From NCBI RefSeq assembly GCF_016792905.1, contig NZ_JAEULP010000069.1:1-64000 (forward strand): a stretch of DNA of 64,000 nt. The letters run 5' to 3'. Positions 26,633-35,367 of the stretch are shown one piece after another; position 1 is the first letter of the stretch, and each line of letters starts with the position of its first letter. A program made the translations under genes and the position numbers. This DNA is from Tabrizicola sp. (lineage in GTDB: Bacteria; Pseudomonadota; Alphaproteobacteria; Rhodobacterales; Rhodobacteraceae). Under the pieces are notes generated by a model. That model was not told the origin of the DNA, did not search any database, and saw only the letters and a program-made list of their open reading frames with translations.

Positions 26633-27621
26633 GCATCCTCGACGCCGGAAAACAGCTCGCTGTCCTCGCCGGTCGCGAAGCGTTGCAGGTTGCGCATCGG
26701 GCCCATGAAGGCTTCGATGAACCAGCTGCCGGTCAGGGGCACCTGCCGCCAGTCGCCGCCGTTCTCGCAGAACCACAGTTCGTCCGCCTCGCCGTGCGGA
26801 TAGTCGAAGTCGACGCCGAGCTTGACCATCATCGCGCCCTTCGTCCCCTCGATGCGGAACCAGGCCGACTGGAATTTCCTGCCGCCCTGATGGTTGTGGT
26901 TGATGCTCATCACCCCGCGCCGCAGGTCGCCCCAATCGAGGATCGCCGTGGTGCGGGTCTGGGCGAAGCCGGGGGCGCGGGGATCGCCCATCGAGCGGGC
27001 GAAGGCCGCCTTGGGGGTGCCGAAGATCGCGCGGATTGAATCGAGGTAGTGGATCGAGTGGACAAGGATTTCGACCCGCTTCATCGGCAAAAGGAAGGGG
27101 AACAGCGTCCAGGGCGTGAAGATGTTGAGATGGACCTCGATCTCCAGCTTGTCGCCGATCAGCCCGGCCTCGACCGCCTGCCGCGCCGCCATCATCATCG
27201 GCGAGAAGCGGAGCTGGAAGTTGACGGCGGCCTTCAGGCGCTTTTCCCGGCAGATGGCGCGGATTTCCCGGGCATTGGCCAGATCGCTGCCCATCGGCTT
27301 CTGGATCAGGACTGCGGCGCCATCGGGCAGGTCGCGGAGGATCGGCACGATGGCGACAGGGGGGACAGCCATGTCATAGACCACGGAGTTGCCATGCGCA
27401 GCCACGGCTTCGGTAACGGTTGCATGCGTCTGGGGAATGGCGAAATCGCGGGCGAGGGCTGTGCGACGACCCGAGTCGATCTCCGCCACCGCTGCCACCG
27501 TCAGCCCGGCCTTGGCATAGGCCGGAAGATGCGCATCCCGCACGATGCCGCCGGCGCCGATCAGCACAATCGGCAACGGGCTGGTCGGAGCGGGCCAGTC
27601 CTGGGCAAAATCCTCGATCAT
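26557..27621 (-). CDS. Gfo/Idh/MocA-family oxidoreductase
   Basis: 354 residues. The Rossmann start LPIVLIGAGGIVRDAHLPAYAKAG at about 17-40 binds NAD(P). The family lysine is in VLIQKPMGSDLANAREI near residue 135 (E of the common EKP is Q here). The C-terminal alpha/beta domain has HSIHYLDSIRAIFG. Such enzymes oxidise sugars, inositols or their acids, or reduce related ketones. It is co-translated with the MaoC gene upstream (ATGA) and divergent from the main catabolic operon. A role as first dehydrogenase for the imported sugar is a reasonable guess. Confidence 0.88.
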   Translation of the reverse strand: MIEDFAQDWPAPTSPLPIVLIGAGGIVRDAHLPAYAKAGLTVAAVAEIDSGRRTALARDFAIPQTHATVTEAVAAHGNSVVYDMAVPPVAIVPILRDLPDGAAVLIQKPMGSDLANAREIRAICREKRLKAAVNFQLRFSPMMMAARQAVEAGLIGDKLEIEVHLNIFTPWTLFPFLLPMKRVEILVHSIHYLDSIRAIFGTPKAAFARSMGDPRAPGFAQTRTTAILDWGDLRRGVMSINHNHQGGRKFQSAWFRIEGTKGAMMVKLGVDFDYPHGEADELWFCENGGDWRQVPLTGSWFIEAFMGPMRNLQRFATGEDSELFSGVEDAYETMALVEACFTALETPAVSLDLS

Positions 27622-28070
27622 TTCGTCCCCTCGCGCTTTTCGACCAGCAGGATGTGTTCACAATACATGACCGTCTTGCCATCCTGGTTCTTCGTCTCGC
27701 AGATTTCGACCACCTGGCCGTGGTTCGGCCGCTTCGGATCATCCGCCTTGCGCCCGATGGTGACGGTGGTGCGGATCGTGTCGCCCGCAAAGACCGGCGT
27801 GGGAAAGCGCAGCCGTTCGTAGCCATAGGTCATGGCGCGCGGGTTGATGACGGTCGCGGTCAGGCCGATGCCGATGGCGAAGGTCATGGTGCCATGGGCG
27901 ATGCGGCGCTTGAACGGCTGGCCCTTGCAGAACTCGGCATCCATGTGATGCGGGAAGAAATCGCCCGAATGCCCGGCGTGAAAGACGATGTCGGCCTCGG
28001 TGATCGTGCGGCCCAGTGTCTGCCGTGCGGCACCGACCATGTAGTCCTCGAAGAACTGCTCTTGCTCCAC
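27618..28070 (-). CDS. MaoC-family dehydratase/hydratase (with catalytic Asp/His)
   Basis: About 150 residues from the GTG at 28070, chosen because GGGAGG sits four bases upstream; an ATG at 28100 is the longer alternative. Hot-dog fold of R-specific enoyl-CoA hydratases. The active-site segment SGDFFPHHMD gives D37 and H42 in the usual GD-x2-P-x-H spacing, followed by RIAHGTMTFAIG. The products of this family add or remove water at 3-hydroxyacyl-CoA or related thioesters. It is divergent from a second MaoC gene whose matching histidine is missing, so the two might form one enzyme. Confidence 0.85.
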   Translation of the reverse strand: MEQEQFFEDYMVGAARQTLGRTITEADIVFHAGHSGDFFPHHMDAEFCKGQPFKRRIAHGTMTFAIGIGLTATVINPRAMTYGYERLRFPTPVFAGDTIRTTVTIGRKADDPKRPNHGQVVEICETKNQDGKTVMYCEHILLVEKREGTK

Positions 28071-28100
28071 CTTTTCCTCCCGATCCCTGTCTGCATGCAT

Positions 28101-28140
28101 TTTCTTTCATAAAAAAGATTTTGACAAATGAAAATAAATG
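28101..28140. promoter_or_regulatory. AT-rich inverted repeat between the divergent MaoC genes
   Basis: TTTCAT (28105-28110) and ATGAAA (28128-28133) are the core of a 10-of-12 inverted repeat in a 40-base stretch that is strongly AT-rich compared with its surroundings. TTGACA at 28121-28126 could be a -35 element toward the plus-strand operon. IclR proteins bind AT-rich palindromes, so this is the most likely control point of the island. Confidence 0.45.
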
Positions 28141-28184
28141 ATCAACCTTGCGACCGAGGCTGCGGAAAGCGGCAGGGGGGATGA

Positions 28185-28754
28185 ATGGCCGAAATCGGGG
28201 TTCACGCACGGGGCTTGCCGGGCCTGCCTGAGGACCATGCCGCTGTTCCGGTCTGGAATGCAGAAGACTGGTATTTCGAGGATTTCATCGTCGGCGACCG
28301 TATCCGTTCGATCCGCCGGACCATCGCCGAAGGCGAATCGATGCAGTTCAACAGCCTGGTGATGGATCACCATCCCTATGTCAGCGACGCACTTTTCGCC
28401 GAACAGGAGGGCGTCTTCGGTCGCCGCCTTGTCGCCGGGGCTTTCGTGTTTTCGCTGGGGTTAGGGCTTGCCGCGACAAACTGCCTGAACTCGTTCAGCT
28501 ACGGCTATGACCGGCTGCGCTTCATCAAGCCGGTCTTCATCGGCGACACGATCTACACCATCCGCGAGAACCTCTCGAAGGAAGTTCACAACGACCGGAT
28601 GGGCAAGCTGCGGGTCAGCTACTCCGTCTACAAGGCGCCGGGCGAGCTGGTGCTTTACGCCGAACATCTGCTGACCGCGCTGTACCGCGATCCCGCGCGC
28701 TTCGCCGAAGAAGCGCAGGCGAAAATGGCCGCGAAGGAGAAGGCCCGTGGCTGA
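28185..28754 (+). CDS. MaoC-like hot-dog protein lacking the catalytic His
   Basis: 189 residues, starting at the ATG at 28185 after AGGGGGGAT. It has the MaoC fold signals: [12 protein letters not shown] near 29-40 and [17 protein letters not shown], and [19 protein letters not shown]. The active-site segment reads MDHHPYVSD, where D61 is kept but the catalytic histidine position is valine (V66). It may be a structural partner of the divergent MaoC protein, as in two-subunit hydratases, or have another function. It overlaps the next gene by eight bases. Confidence 0.82.
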   Translation: MAEIGVHARGLPGLPEDHAAVPVWNAEDWYFEDFIVGDRIRSIRRTIAEGESMQFNSLVMDHHPYVSDALFAEQEGVFGRRLVAGAFVFSLGLGLAATNCLNSFSYGYDRLRFIKPVFIGDTIYTIRENLSKEVHNDRMGKLRVSYSVYKAPGELVLYAEHLLTALYRDPARFAEEAQAKMAAKEKARG

Positions 28755-29880
28755 GATCACCCTTCGCGGCATGACCTGGGACCACGCCCGTGGCTTCGAT
28801 CCGATGGTTGCGACCTCCGCCGCCTATGCCCGGGCACATCCCGGCGTGACGATCGACTGGGAACGCCGTTCGCTTCAGGCTTTCGCTGACCGGCCGATTT
28901 CGGAAATGGCGGAAACCTATGACCTGATGGTGATCGACCATCCGCATGTGGGCGAGGTGGCCAAGCAGGGCAATCTCTTGCCGCTGGACGGGTTGCGCGA
29001 TGCCGAGATGGCAGCCCTGGCGGCGGGCTCGGTCGGGCTGTCGCATCCGTCCTACAATTTTGCTGGACGCCAATGGGCGCTGGCCATCGACACGGCAACG
29101 CCCGTGGCTGCCATGCGCCCCGACAGGCTGGAAGCCGCGCCGACGCTTTGGAGCGAGGTTCTGGCGCTTGCCCGGCAGGGCAGGGCGGGTTTCGCACTGA
29201 TCCCGATCAACGCGCTGATGACGTTCTTCGGCCTCGCACGGAACCTTGGCTACGACATCGCAGAAGCGCCAGACCGGCTGATGGCCCCCAACGAGGCCGG
29301 CCATGTCCTTGACCTGCTGCGGGAAATCGTTGCGCTGATGGACAAGCGTGTGCTGATGCTTGACCCGATCGGCATCTATGAATGGATGGGGCGAAACGAA
29401 GACGGGCCGCACTATTCGCCCTTTGGCTATGGCTATACCAACTATTCGCGCGCCGGTTTCTGCCCCTTCCCGCTGACCTTCCACGATGCGCCGGGCGTCA
29501 AGCAGCCGGACCCGACAGGCACCGTCCTTGGCGGCACCGGCATCGCGGTTTCGGCTTTCACCAAGCATCCCCAGGTTGCCGTCGACTATGCCTTCTGGAT
29601 CGCCGCGGGCGATTGCCAGAAAGGCCTGTTCACCGAAAGCGGTGGCCAGCCTGCGCACGCAGCAGCCTGGGAGGACGGTGCCTGCAACGCCATAACGCGC
29701 GACTTCTTCCGCAACACCCGCAGGACGCTGAACACCGCCTGGCTGCGGCCGCGCTATGACGGCTACATGGGGTTGCAGGACCGTGCTGGAAGCATCGTTC
29801 ACCGATGCCTGACGGGTGAGGCCACAGTTCCCGAAACCATCCGCGCCCTCGATGCGGCCTACCGGGAGAGCCGCGCATGA
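28747..29880 (+). CDS. Solute-binding-protein homologue without a signal peptide
   Basis: 377 residues from a GTG at 28747, eight bases inside the upstream MaoC gene. It is similar to family 1 extracellular solute-binding proteins: [18 protein letters not shown] at the N-terminus, then [20 protein letters not shown] and [28 protein letters not shown] near residues 212-240. The first residues correspond to the start of a mature binding protein; no hydrophobic signal is present and none can be found upstream in frame. It is coupled to a MaoC gene before and a CoA-transferase gene after (ATGA). It may be a cytoplasmic ligand-binding or enzyme-associated protein; a missed alternative export route is possible. 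Confidence 0.75.
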   Translation: MAEITLRGMTWDHARGFDPMVATSAAYARAHPGVTIDWERRSLQAFADRPISEMAETYDLMVIDHPHVGEVAKQGNLLPLDGLRDAEMAALAAGSVGLSHPSYNFAGRQWALAIDTATPVAAMRPDRLEAAPTLWSEVLALARQGRAGFALIPINALMTFFGLARNLGYDIAEAPDRLMAPNEAGHVLDLLREIVALMDKRVLMLDPIGIYEWMGRNEDGPHYSPFGYGYTNYSRAGFCPFPLTFHDAPGVKQPDPTGTVLGGTGIAVSAFTKHPQVAVDYAFWIAAGDCQKGLFTESGGQPAHAAAWEDGACNAITRDFFRNTRRTLNTAWLRPRYDGYMGLQDRAGSIVHRCLTGEATVPETIRALDAAYRESRA

Positions 29881-31070
29881 CGCTGCCGCTGGAGGGCATC
29901 CTCGTTGTCGATTTCAGCCAGTTCCTGTCGGGGCCGCTCTGCGCGCTGCGGCTGGCCGATCTGGGGGCGCGGGTGATCAAGATCGAGCGGCCCGGCGTCG
30001 GCGACCTGTGCCGCACGCTTTATCTGTCGGATACCGACATCGGCGGCGCGAACAGCCTGTTCCACGCGATCAACCGCAACAAGGAAAGCTTCACCGCCGA
30101 CCTCCGCGATGCGGGCGACCGGGCCATGGTGACAGAACTTCTGGCCCGGGCCGACGTGGTGATGCAGAACTTCCGCCCCGGCGTGATTGACCGGCAGGGC
30201 TTCGGCTATGAGGACGTGAAGGCGTTCAATCCCGGCGTCGTCTTCGGGTCGATCTCTGGCTACGGCGAGAAGGGTCCCTGGGTCGACCTGCCGGGACAGG
30301 ATCTTCTGGCGCAGTCGCGCTCGGGTCTTCTATGGCTGACGGGAAGCCGCGACGATCCGCCGATGCCGATGGGTCTGGCGGTGGCCGACATGATGGCGGG
30401 GAATGCGCTTGCACAGGGCATCCTTGCCGCGCTGGTCCGCAAGGCGCGGACGGGACGGGGGGCCAAGGTCGAAACCTCCCTGATCGAGGCGCTCTTGGAT
30501 TTCCAGTTCGAGGTGCTGACCACCTATCTGAACGACGGCAACCGCATGCCGGTGCGCGCGGCAGTCAATGGCGCCCATGCCTATCTGGGCGCGCCCTATG
30601 GCGTCTACCGGACCGGCGACGGTTGGCTGGCGCTGGCCATGACGCCTTCGCTGGAACGGCTGGCGGGGCTGATGGGGATCGGCGGGCTGGAGCGGTTTTA
30701 TGGTGATGCGTCAGCGGCGATGACCGAGCGCGACACGATCAAGGCACGCATTGCCGAAGCTGTGGAGCTGAAGACAACGGAGGATTGGCTGGCGATCCTG
30801 CAACCCGCCGACATCTGGTGCGCCGAAGTGCTGGACTGGCCGGCGCTGTTTCAGTCCGAAGCCTTTCGCCGCCTTGGCATGGTCCAGCGCATCACGGGGC
30901 CGGATGCCACGCTCGACACGCTGCGGGGGCCGATCCGGCTGGACGGGGCGGCGCTTTACCACGACCGCGCGGCCCCCGCGCTTGGCGAGGGACGCGACAG
31001 GATTATCCGGGAGTTCGGTCTTGGGGCCGGGTCCCGAGGCGACGGCGCACCTCCGGCAATGGCGGTGTGA
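29877..31070 (+). CDS. CaiB/BaiF family (class III) CoA-transferase
   Basis: 397 residues, usual length. The N-terminus has LEGILVVDFSQFLSGPLCALRLADLGARVIKIERPG, and the nucleophilic aspartate is D171 in LAVADMMAGNALAQGIL. Class III transferases move CoA between carboxylic acids. Coupled by ATGA to the signal-less binding-protein homologue and followed after 38 bases by the ABC transporter genes. With the MaoC genes it points to CoA-thioester chemistry on an organic acid in this locus; donor and acceptor are unknown. Confidence 0.92.
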   Translation: MTLPLEGILVVDFSQFLSGPLCALRLADLGARVIKIERPGVGDLCRTLYLSDTDIGGANSLFHAINRNKESFTADLRDAGDRAMVTELLARADVVMQNFRPGVIDRQGFGYEDVKAFNPGVVFGSISGYGEKGPWVDLPGQDLLAQSRSGLLWLTGSRDDPPMPMGLAVADMMAGNALAQGILAALVRKARTGRGAKVETSLIEALLDFQFEVLTTYLNDGNRMPVRAAVNGAHAYLGAPYGVYRTGDGWLALAMTPSLERLAGLMGIGGLERFYGDASAAMTERDTIKARIAEAVELKTTEDWLAILQPADIWCAEVLDWPALFQSEAFRRLGMVQRITGPDATLDTLRGPIRLDGAALYHDRAAPALGEGRDRIIREFGLGAGSRGDGAPPAMAV

Positions 31071-31108
31071 ATGAATCGGCGCAACGGCGCCATATCTGGG
31101 AGGATGAG

Positions 31109-32431
31109 ATGAGGAAGATCACTGCACTGATGGTTGGAACGGCGCTGGTCGCCGTTGCAGGCATGGCTTCGGCCGACGAGACCTGGGGCGATTATGCCGG
31201 TTACACGCTGCGTGTGAAGCTGATCGGCGGCGCGCAGTACGAAAAGCTATATGCCGAGATCCCGAAATGGGAAGCGGCGACCGGCGCCAAGGTGGAGATC
31301 GTCAGCCGCAAGAACCACTTCGAGCTGGACAAGGAGATCAAGCAGGACGTCGCGGCGGGGACGATCGACTATTGCGTCGCCTCGAACCACACCTCCTTTG
31401 CGCCGCAGTACGGCGACATCTACATCGACCTGAACGGCGTGATGAAGCCCGAGGTTCTGGCCGAATTCGACGCGCTGGCGCTGAAGAACGCGACGGTGAA
31501 CGGTTCGCTGGTGCAGTTGCCGCGGCATTCCGACATCTCGAACCTGTTCTACAAGAAATCGCTCTACGAGGATCAGGCCAACAAGGACGCGTTCAAGGCC
31601 AAGTATGGCTATGACCTTGCGCCGCCCGAAACCTTCGACCAGTTCAAGGATCAGGCGATCTTCTTCGCCAAGGCGCCGGATTTCTTCGGCACCCAGTTCG
31701 TCGGCAAGGACGAGGCGATCACCGGTCGCTTCTACGAGATGTTGGTGGCCAACGGCGGGGCGCTGTTCGACGAAAACTGGAACCCGACCTTCAACTCTCC
31801 CGCCGGTCTGAAGGCGCTGATGTGGTTCAAGGAGCTTTACGACGCCAAGGCGGTTCCAGCCGGGTCGCTCAACTATCTCTGGGACGACACCGGGATGGGC
31901 TTCGCCTCGGGCACGGTAGCGATGGACCTTGACTGGGCGGGCTGGGCCGCATTCTTCAACGATCCGGCCAATTCCAAGATCGCGGGCGACGTGGGTCTGG
32001 TCCGGGCGCCGAAGGGCGATGGCGGCAAGCGGTCGGGCTGGTCGGGCAGCCACAGTTTCTCAATCACCACAACCTGCGACAACCAGCCGGCGGCGGTGTC
32101 CTTCGTCACCTTCCTGACCGATCACGACAACCAGATGATCGAAGCGCGTCAGGGCCTGCTGCCAACCCGCACCCAGGTCTGGAAGGACATCACGGCAGAA
32201 TTCGAAGCCGCGGGCAATCCCTTCATGGTCGAGGTGTTCAACACCTACAGCCAGTCGATGGCGGAAGATGCTTTCACCCCACCGCTGATCGAGCCGTGGA
32301 TCGAGGTGTCGAACGTGATCTGGCCGAACCTGCAGAAGGGTATCCTGGGCGAGATGGAGCCGCAGGCCGCGCTGGATGACGCTGCCGCGAAGGCGAAGGT
32401 CATCATGGAGGATGCGGGTTACATCAAGTGA
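31109..32431 (+). CDS. Carbohydrate ABC transporter substrate-binding protein
   Basis: 440 residues from the ATG at 31109, behind GGGAGGATGAG; the longer open frame lies inside the CoA-transferase gene. Signal peptide MRKITALMVGTALVAVAGMASA. The mature protein is a family 1 sugar-binding protein with LRVKLIGGAQYEKL, YYDKKLYED-like segment NLFYKKSLYEDQANKDAF, and GTVAMDLDWAGWAAFF. It serves the permeases and ATPase encoded next. The substrate probably is a sugar, deoxysugar or sugar acid consumed by the enzymes downstream. Confidence 0.93.
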   Translation: MRKITALMVGTALVAVAGMASADETWGDYAGYTLRVKLIGGAQYEKLYAEIPKWEAATGAKVEIVSRKNHFELDKEIKQDVAAGTIDYCVASNHTSFAPQYGDIYIDLNGVMKPEVLAEFDALALKNATVNGSLVQLPRHSDISNLFYKKSLYEDQANKDAFKAKYGYDLAPPETFDQFKDQAIFFAKAPDFFGTQFVGKDEAITGRFYEMLVANGGALFDENWNPTFNSPAGLKALMWFKELYDAKAVPAGSLNYLWDDTGMGFASGTVAMDLDWAGWAAFFNDPANSKIAGDVGLVRAPKGDGGKRSGWSGSHSFSITTTCDNQPAAVSFVTFLTDHDNQMIEARQGLLPTRTQVWKDITAEFEAAGNPFMVEVFNTYSQSMAEDAFTPPLIEPWIEVSNVIWPNLQKGILGEMEPQAALDDAAAKAKVIMEDAGYIK

Positions 32432-32500
32432 TCCGATGACCCGGGGGGCGGTTGCGACCGCCCCCACCGATCCCTGCACCACGCCCACCGAGGGGGAGCG

Positions 32501-33403
32501 ATGCCGTTCTGGAGACGCGAAAGCGCCACGCCATTCCTGTTGCTGACGCCGGCGATGCTGACCATGGCCTTTGTGGTGGTGTTCCCGCTGGTGTTCTCGA
32601 TGTATACCAGCTTCACCGGCTTTCGCCTGACCAAGCCTGCCAGTCTTTACGACTGGGTCGGGTTCAGGAACTACGCGCGCATCCTGTCGGACCCGGAGTT
32701 CTGGATCCCGTTCGGGCGCACCGTCCTGTTCCTGACCGTCGTGCTGAACGTCGAATTCCTGCTGGGCCTTGGCATCGCGCTGCTGATCAACCGGATCACC
32801 TGGGGCCAGCGGACGCTGCGCACCATCATGATGTTCCCGATGATGTTCTCGCCCATCCTGGTCGGGTTCATGTTCAAGTTCCTGTTCAACGACAACATCG
32901 GCATCGTGAACAACGCACTGCAATCGCTTGGCCTGTCGGACGGGGCGATCCCCTGGCTGGTGGATGGCAAGCTCGCGTTCTTTTCCATCGCCATCGCGGA
33001 AGTCTGGATGTCAACCTCGGTCTTCGCGATCCTGCTCCTGGCCGGACTTTTCGCCATGCCGCGCGACCCGCTGGAGGCCGCCAAGGTCGACGGCTGCAAT
33101 GCCTGGCAGACCTTCCGGCACATCACGCTGCCCTTCCTGATGCCCTTCGCCTATATCGCGATGGCGATCCGCTCGCTGGATGTGGCCCGCGCCTATGACA
33201 TCGTGACGGTGATGACCGACGGTGGACCGGCGGGGCGGACCGAGATCCTGTGGACACTGATCGGGCGGGTCGGCTACGACAATTCGCGGATGGGGATGGC
33301 CAACGCCATGGCCTATGTCTCGACCATCCTGTCGATCCTCTTCACCTGGTATTTCTACCGCAAGCTGGTTGCGGCCCGCCGCTACATGGGGGGTGCGCAA
33401 TGA
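32501..33403 (+). CDS. Carbohydrate ABC transporter permease (MalF/UgpA-like)
   Basis: 300 residues, six membrane spans, preceded by GGGGGAGCG. The EAA motif is LEAAKVDGCNAWQTFRHITLPFL near residues 188-208. It forms the channel with the second permease, overlapping it by ATGA. CUT1-type sugar transporter. Confidence 0.94.
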   Translation: MPFWRRESATPFLLLTPAMLTMAFVVVFPLVFSMYTSFTGFRLTKPASLYDWVGFRNYARILSDPEFWIPFGRTVLFLTVVLNVEFLLGLGIALLINRITWGQRTLRTIMMFPMMFSPILVGFMFKFLFNDNIGIVNNALQSLGLSDGAIPWLVDGKLAFFSIAIAEVWMSTSVFAILLLAGLFAMPRDPLEAAKVDGCNAWQTFRHITLPFLMPFAYIAMAIRSLDVARAYDIVTVMTDGGPAGRTEILWTLIGRVGYDNSRMGMANAMAYVSTILSILFTWYFYRKLVAARRYMGGAQ

Positions 33404-34269
33404 GTGCAGTTGTCGAAAGCCAGACCTCGAAGCAGGTGAAGCGCGCGGGCCTGACGGCGCTGGCCTTCCTTCTGATGGTGGTCATGTGCGTGCCCGGCCT
33501 CTGGGTGGTGCTGTCGGCCTTCCGTCCGAATGGGGAGATTCTGGCCAAGCCGCCCGTGTGGGTGCCGGAAAATCCGACCTTCGACAATTTCCGCAAGATA
33601 TTCGGGCTTGGCACCGATCAGGTGGCGATCCCGGTCGGCAGCTACTTCATGAACTCGCTGATCATCGCGCTGACCTCGACCCTCATCGCTTTGGCCATCG
33701 GCATGGCCGGGGGTTACGCCTTCGCCCGCTATCGCTTCCGCGGCAAGGGCGGCATCTTCCTTGGCCTAATGCTGTTCCGCGCCGTGCCGGGGATCGCGCT
33801 GTCGCTGCCGGTCTTCATCATCTGGAGCAAGCTGGGCATCATCGACACCAAGCTGGGCCTGATCATCGTCTATGTCAGTCTGAACGTGCCCTTCACCATC
33901 TGGCTGATCGACGGCTTCTTCCGGCAGATCCCCCTGTCCTTGTCCGAGGCGGCGCAGGTCGATGGCTGCACCCGCTGGCAGGCCTTCTGGAAGATCGAGT
34001 TTCCGTTGGCCCGCTCCGGGATCGCGGCGGCGGGGGTGTTCGCCTTCCTGACCTCGTGGAACGAGTTTGCGCTGGCAAGCCAGCTGACCCGCTCCACCAC
34101 TTCGAAAACCCTGCCTGTGGGCCTTCTCGACTTCACGGCGCAGTTCACCATCGACTGGGCGGGCATGTGCGCGATGGCGGTGATCATCATAGTCCCGGCG
34201 CTGATCCTGACCTTCCTTGTGCAGAAACATTTGATTGCCGGTCTGACCTTCGGCGGCGTGAAAGGATAA
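33400..34269 (+). CDS. Carbohydrate ABC transporter permease (MalG/UgpE-like)
   Basis: 289 residues from the ATG at 33400 (ATGA overlap with the first permease). Six membrane spans with the EAA motif LSEAAQVDGCTRWQAFWKIEFPL near residues 182-204, and the usual C-terminal QKHLIAGLTFGGVKG. CUT1-type transporter partner of the preceding permease. Confidence 0.94.
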   Translation: MSAVVESQTSKQVKRAGLTALAFLLMVVMCVPGLWVVLSAFRPNGEILAKPPVWVPENPTFDNFRKIFGLGTDQVAIPVGSYFMNSLIIALTSTLIALAIGMAGGYAFARYRFRGKGGIFLGLMLFRAVPGIALSLPVFIIWSKLGIIDTKLGLIIVYVSLNVPFTIWLIDGFFRQIPLSLSEAAQVDGCTRWQAFWKIEFPLARSGIAAAGVFAFLTSWNEFALASQLTRSTTSKTLPVGLLDFTAQFTIDWAGMCAMAVIIIVPALILTFLVQKHLIAGLTFGGVKG

Positions 34270-34272
34270 GAC

Positions 34273-35367
34273 ATGGCTGAGATCACGCTAGAAAAGGTCG
34301 TCAAGAAATACGGGGCGGTAAATGTCGTCCACGGCATCGACCTGACCATCGCGCATGAGGAATTCGTGGTGCTGGTCGGGCCGTCGGGCTGCGGCAAGTC
34401 CACCACGCTGCGGATGATCGCCGGACTGGAGGATATCTCCGGCGGCATCGTCAGGATCGGCGAGCGGGTGGTGAACGACCTGCCACCGCGCAAGCGCAAC
34501 ATCTCGATGGTGTTCCAGAATTACGCACTTTACCCGCATATGAACGTTCGCGAGAACCTGGGCTTCGGCCTGAAGATTGCAGGTGAGGCGCCCGATAGCA
34601 TCACCAAGCGCGTCGACGAGGCGGCAGATATCCTGGGCCTGACGCCACTGCTGGACCGCACCCCGGCGGAACTTTCCGGCGGCCAGCGCCAGCGCGTCGC
34701 CATGGGCCGCGCCATCGTTCGGCGACCCGAGGTGTTCCTGTTCGACGAGCCGCTGTCTAACCTTGATGCCAAGCTGCGCGGCCAGATGCGGGCCGAGATC
34801 AAGAAGCTGCACCAGAAGGTGCGGACCACGGTCGTCTATGTCACCCATGACCAGGTCGAGGCAATGACGCTGGCCGACCGGATCGTCGTCATGAAGGACG
34901 GGCGGATCGAGCAGGTCGGCACGCCGATGGAGGTGTTCAACCATCCCCGCTCGACATTTGTGGCGACCTTCATCGGCAGCCCGCCGATGAACCTGTTGCC
35001 CGCAACCATCGACGGCGGCGCGGTCCGGCTTGCCGACGGCACCGTCGTTCCGGTGCCCGAGCGGCTGAGGGCCTTCACCCGCGACGGGCAGAAGGTCACG
35101 CTCGGCATCCGGCCCGATGACATAAGCCCGGTCGGCCATGGCCTGTCGCAGGACGGGCCAGGGGCCGAGGTCGGGATGGTGGCGGAACTGGCCGAACCCT
35201 TGGGCATGGAAAGCCTGATCTACACCCGCCTTGCCGGGCAGGAGGTGCTGGCCAAGCTCTACGGTCCGCGCATCGTCCAGCCCGGAGAGGCCCTGATTTT
35301 CCGCATGGCGCTCGACCGGGCGCATCTCTTCGATGCCGAAACCGGCCTTTCTGTGAGGGCTGACTGA
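34273..35367 (+). CDS. Carbohydrate ABC transporter ATP-binding protein (UgpC/MalK-like)
   Basis: 364 residues. Walker [10 protein letters not shown] at 36-44, signature [14 protein letters not shown], Walker [14 protein letters not shown]-loop VTHDQ. A C-terminal OB-fold (TOBE) regulatory domain starts near residue 235 ([13 protein letters not shown]). It energises the carbohydrate transporter encoded upstream. Its stop codon shares a base with the start of the enolase-family gene. Confidence 0.95.
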   Translation: MAEITLEKVVKKYGAVNVVHGIDLTIAHEEFVVLVGPSGCGKSTTLRMIAGLEDISGGIVRIGERVVNDLPPRKRNISMVFQNYALYPHMNVRENLGFGLKIAGEAPDSITKRVDEAADILGLTPLLDRTPAELSGGQRQRVAMGRAIVRRPEVFLFDEPLSNLDAKLRGQMRAEIKKLHQKVRTTVVYVTHDQVEAMTLADRIVVMKDGRIEQVGTPMEVFNHPRSTFVATFIGSPPMNLLPATIDGGAVRLADGTVVPVPERLRAFTRDGQKVTLGIRPDDISPVGHGLSQDGPGAEVGMVAELAEPLGMESLIYTRLAGQEVLAKLYGPRIVQPGEALIFRMALDRAHLFDAETGLSVRAD

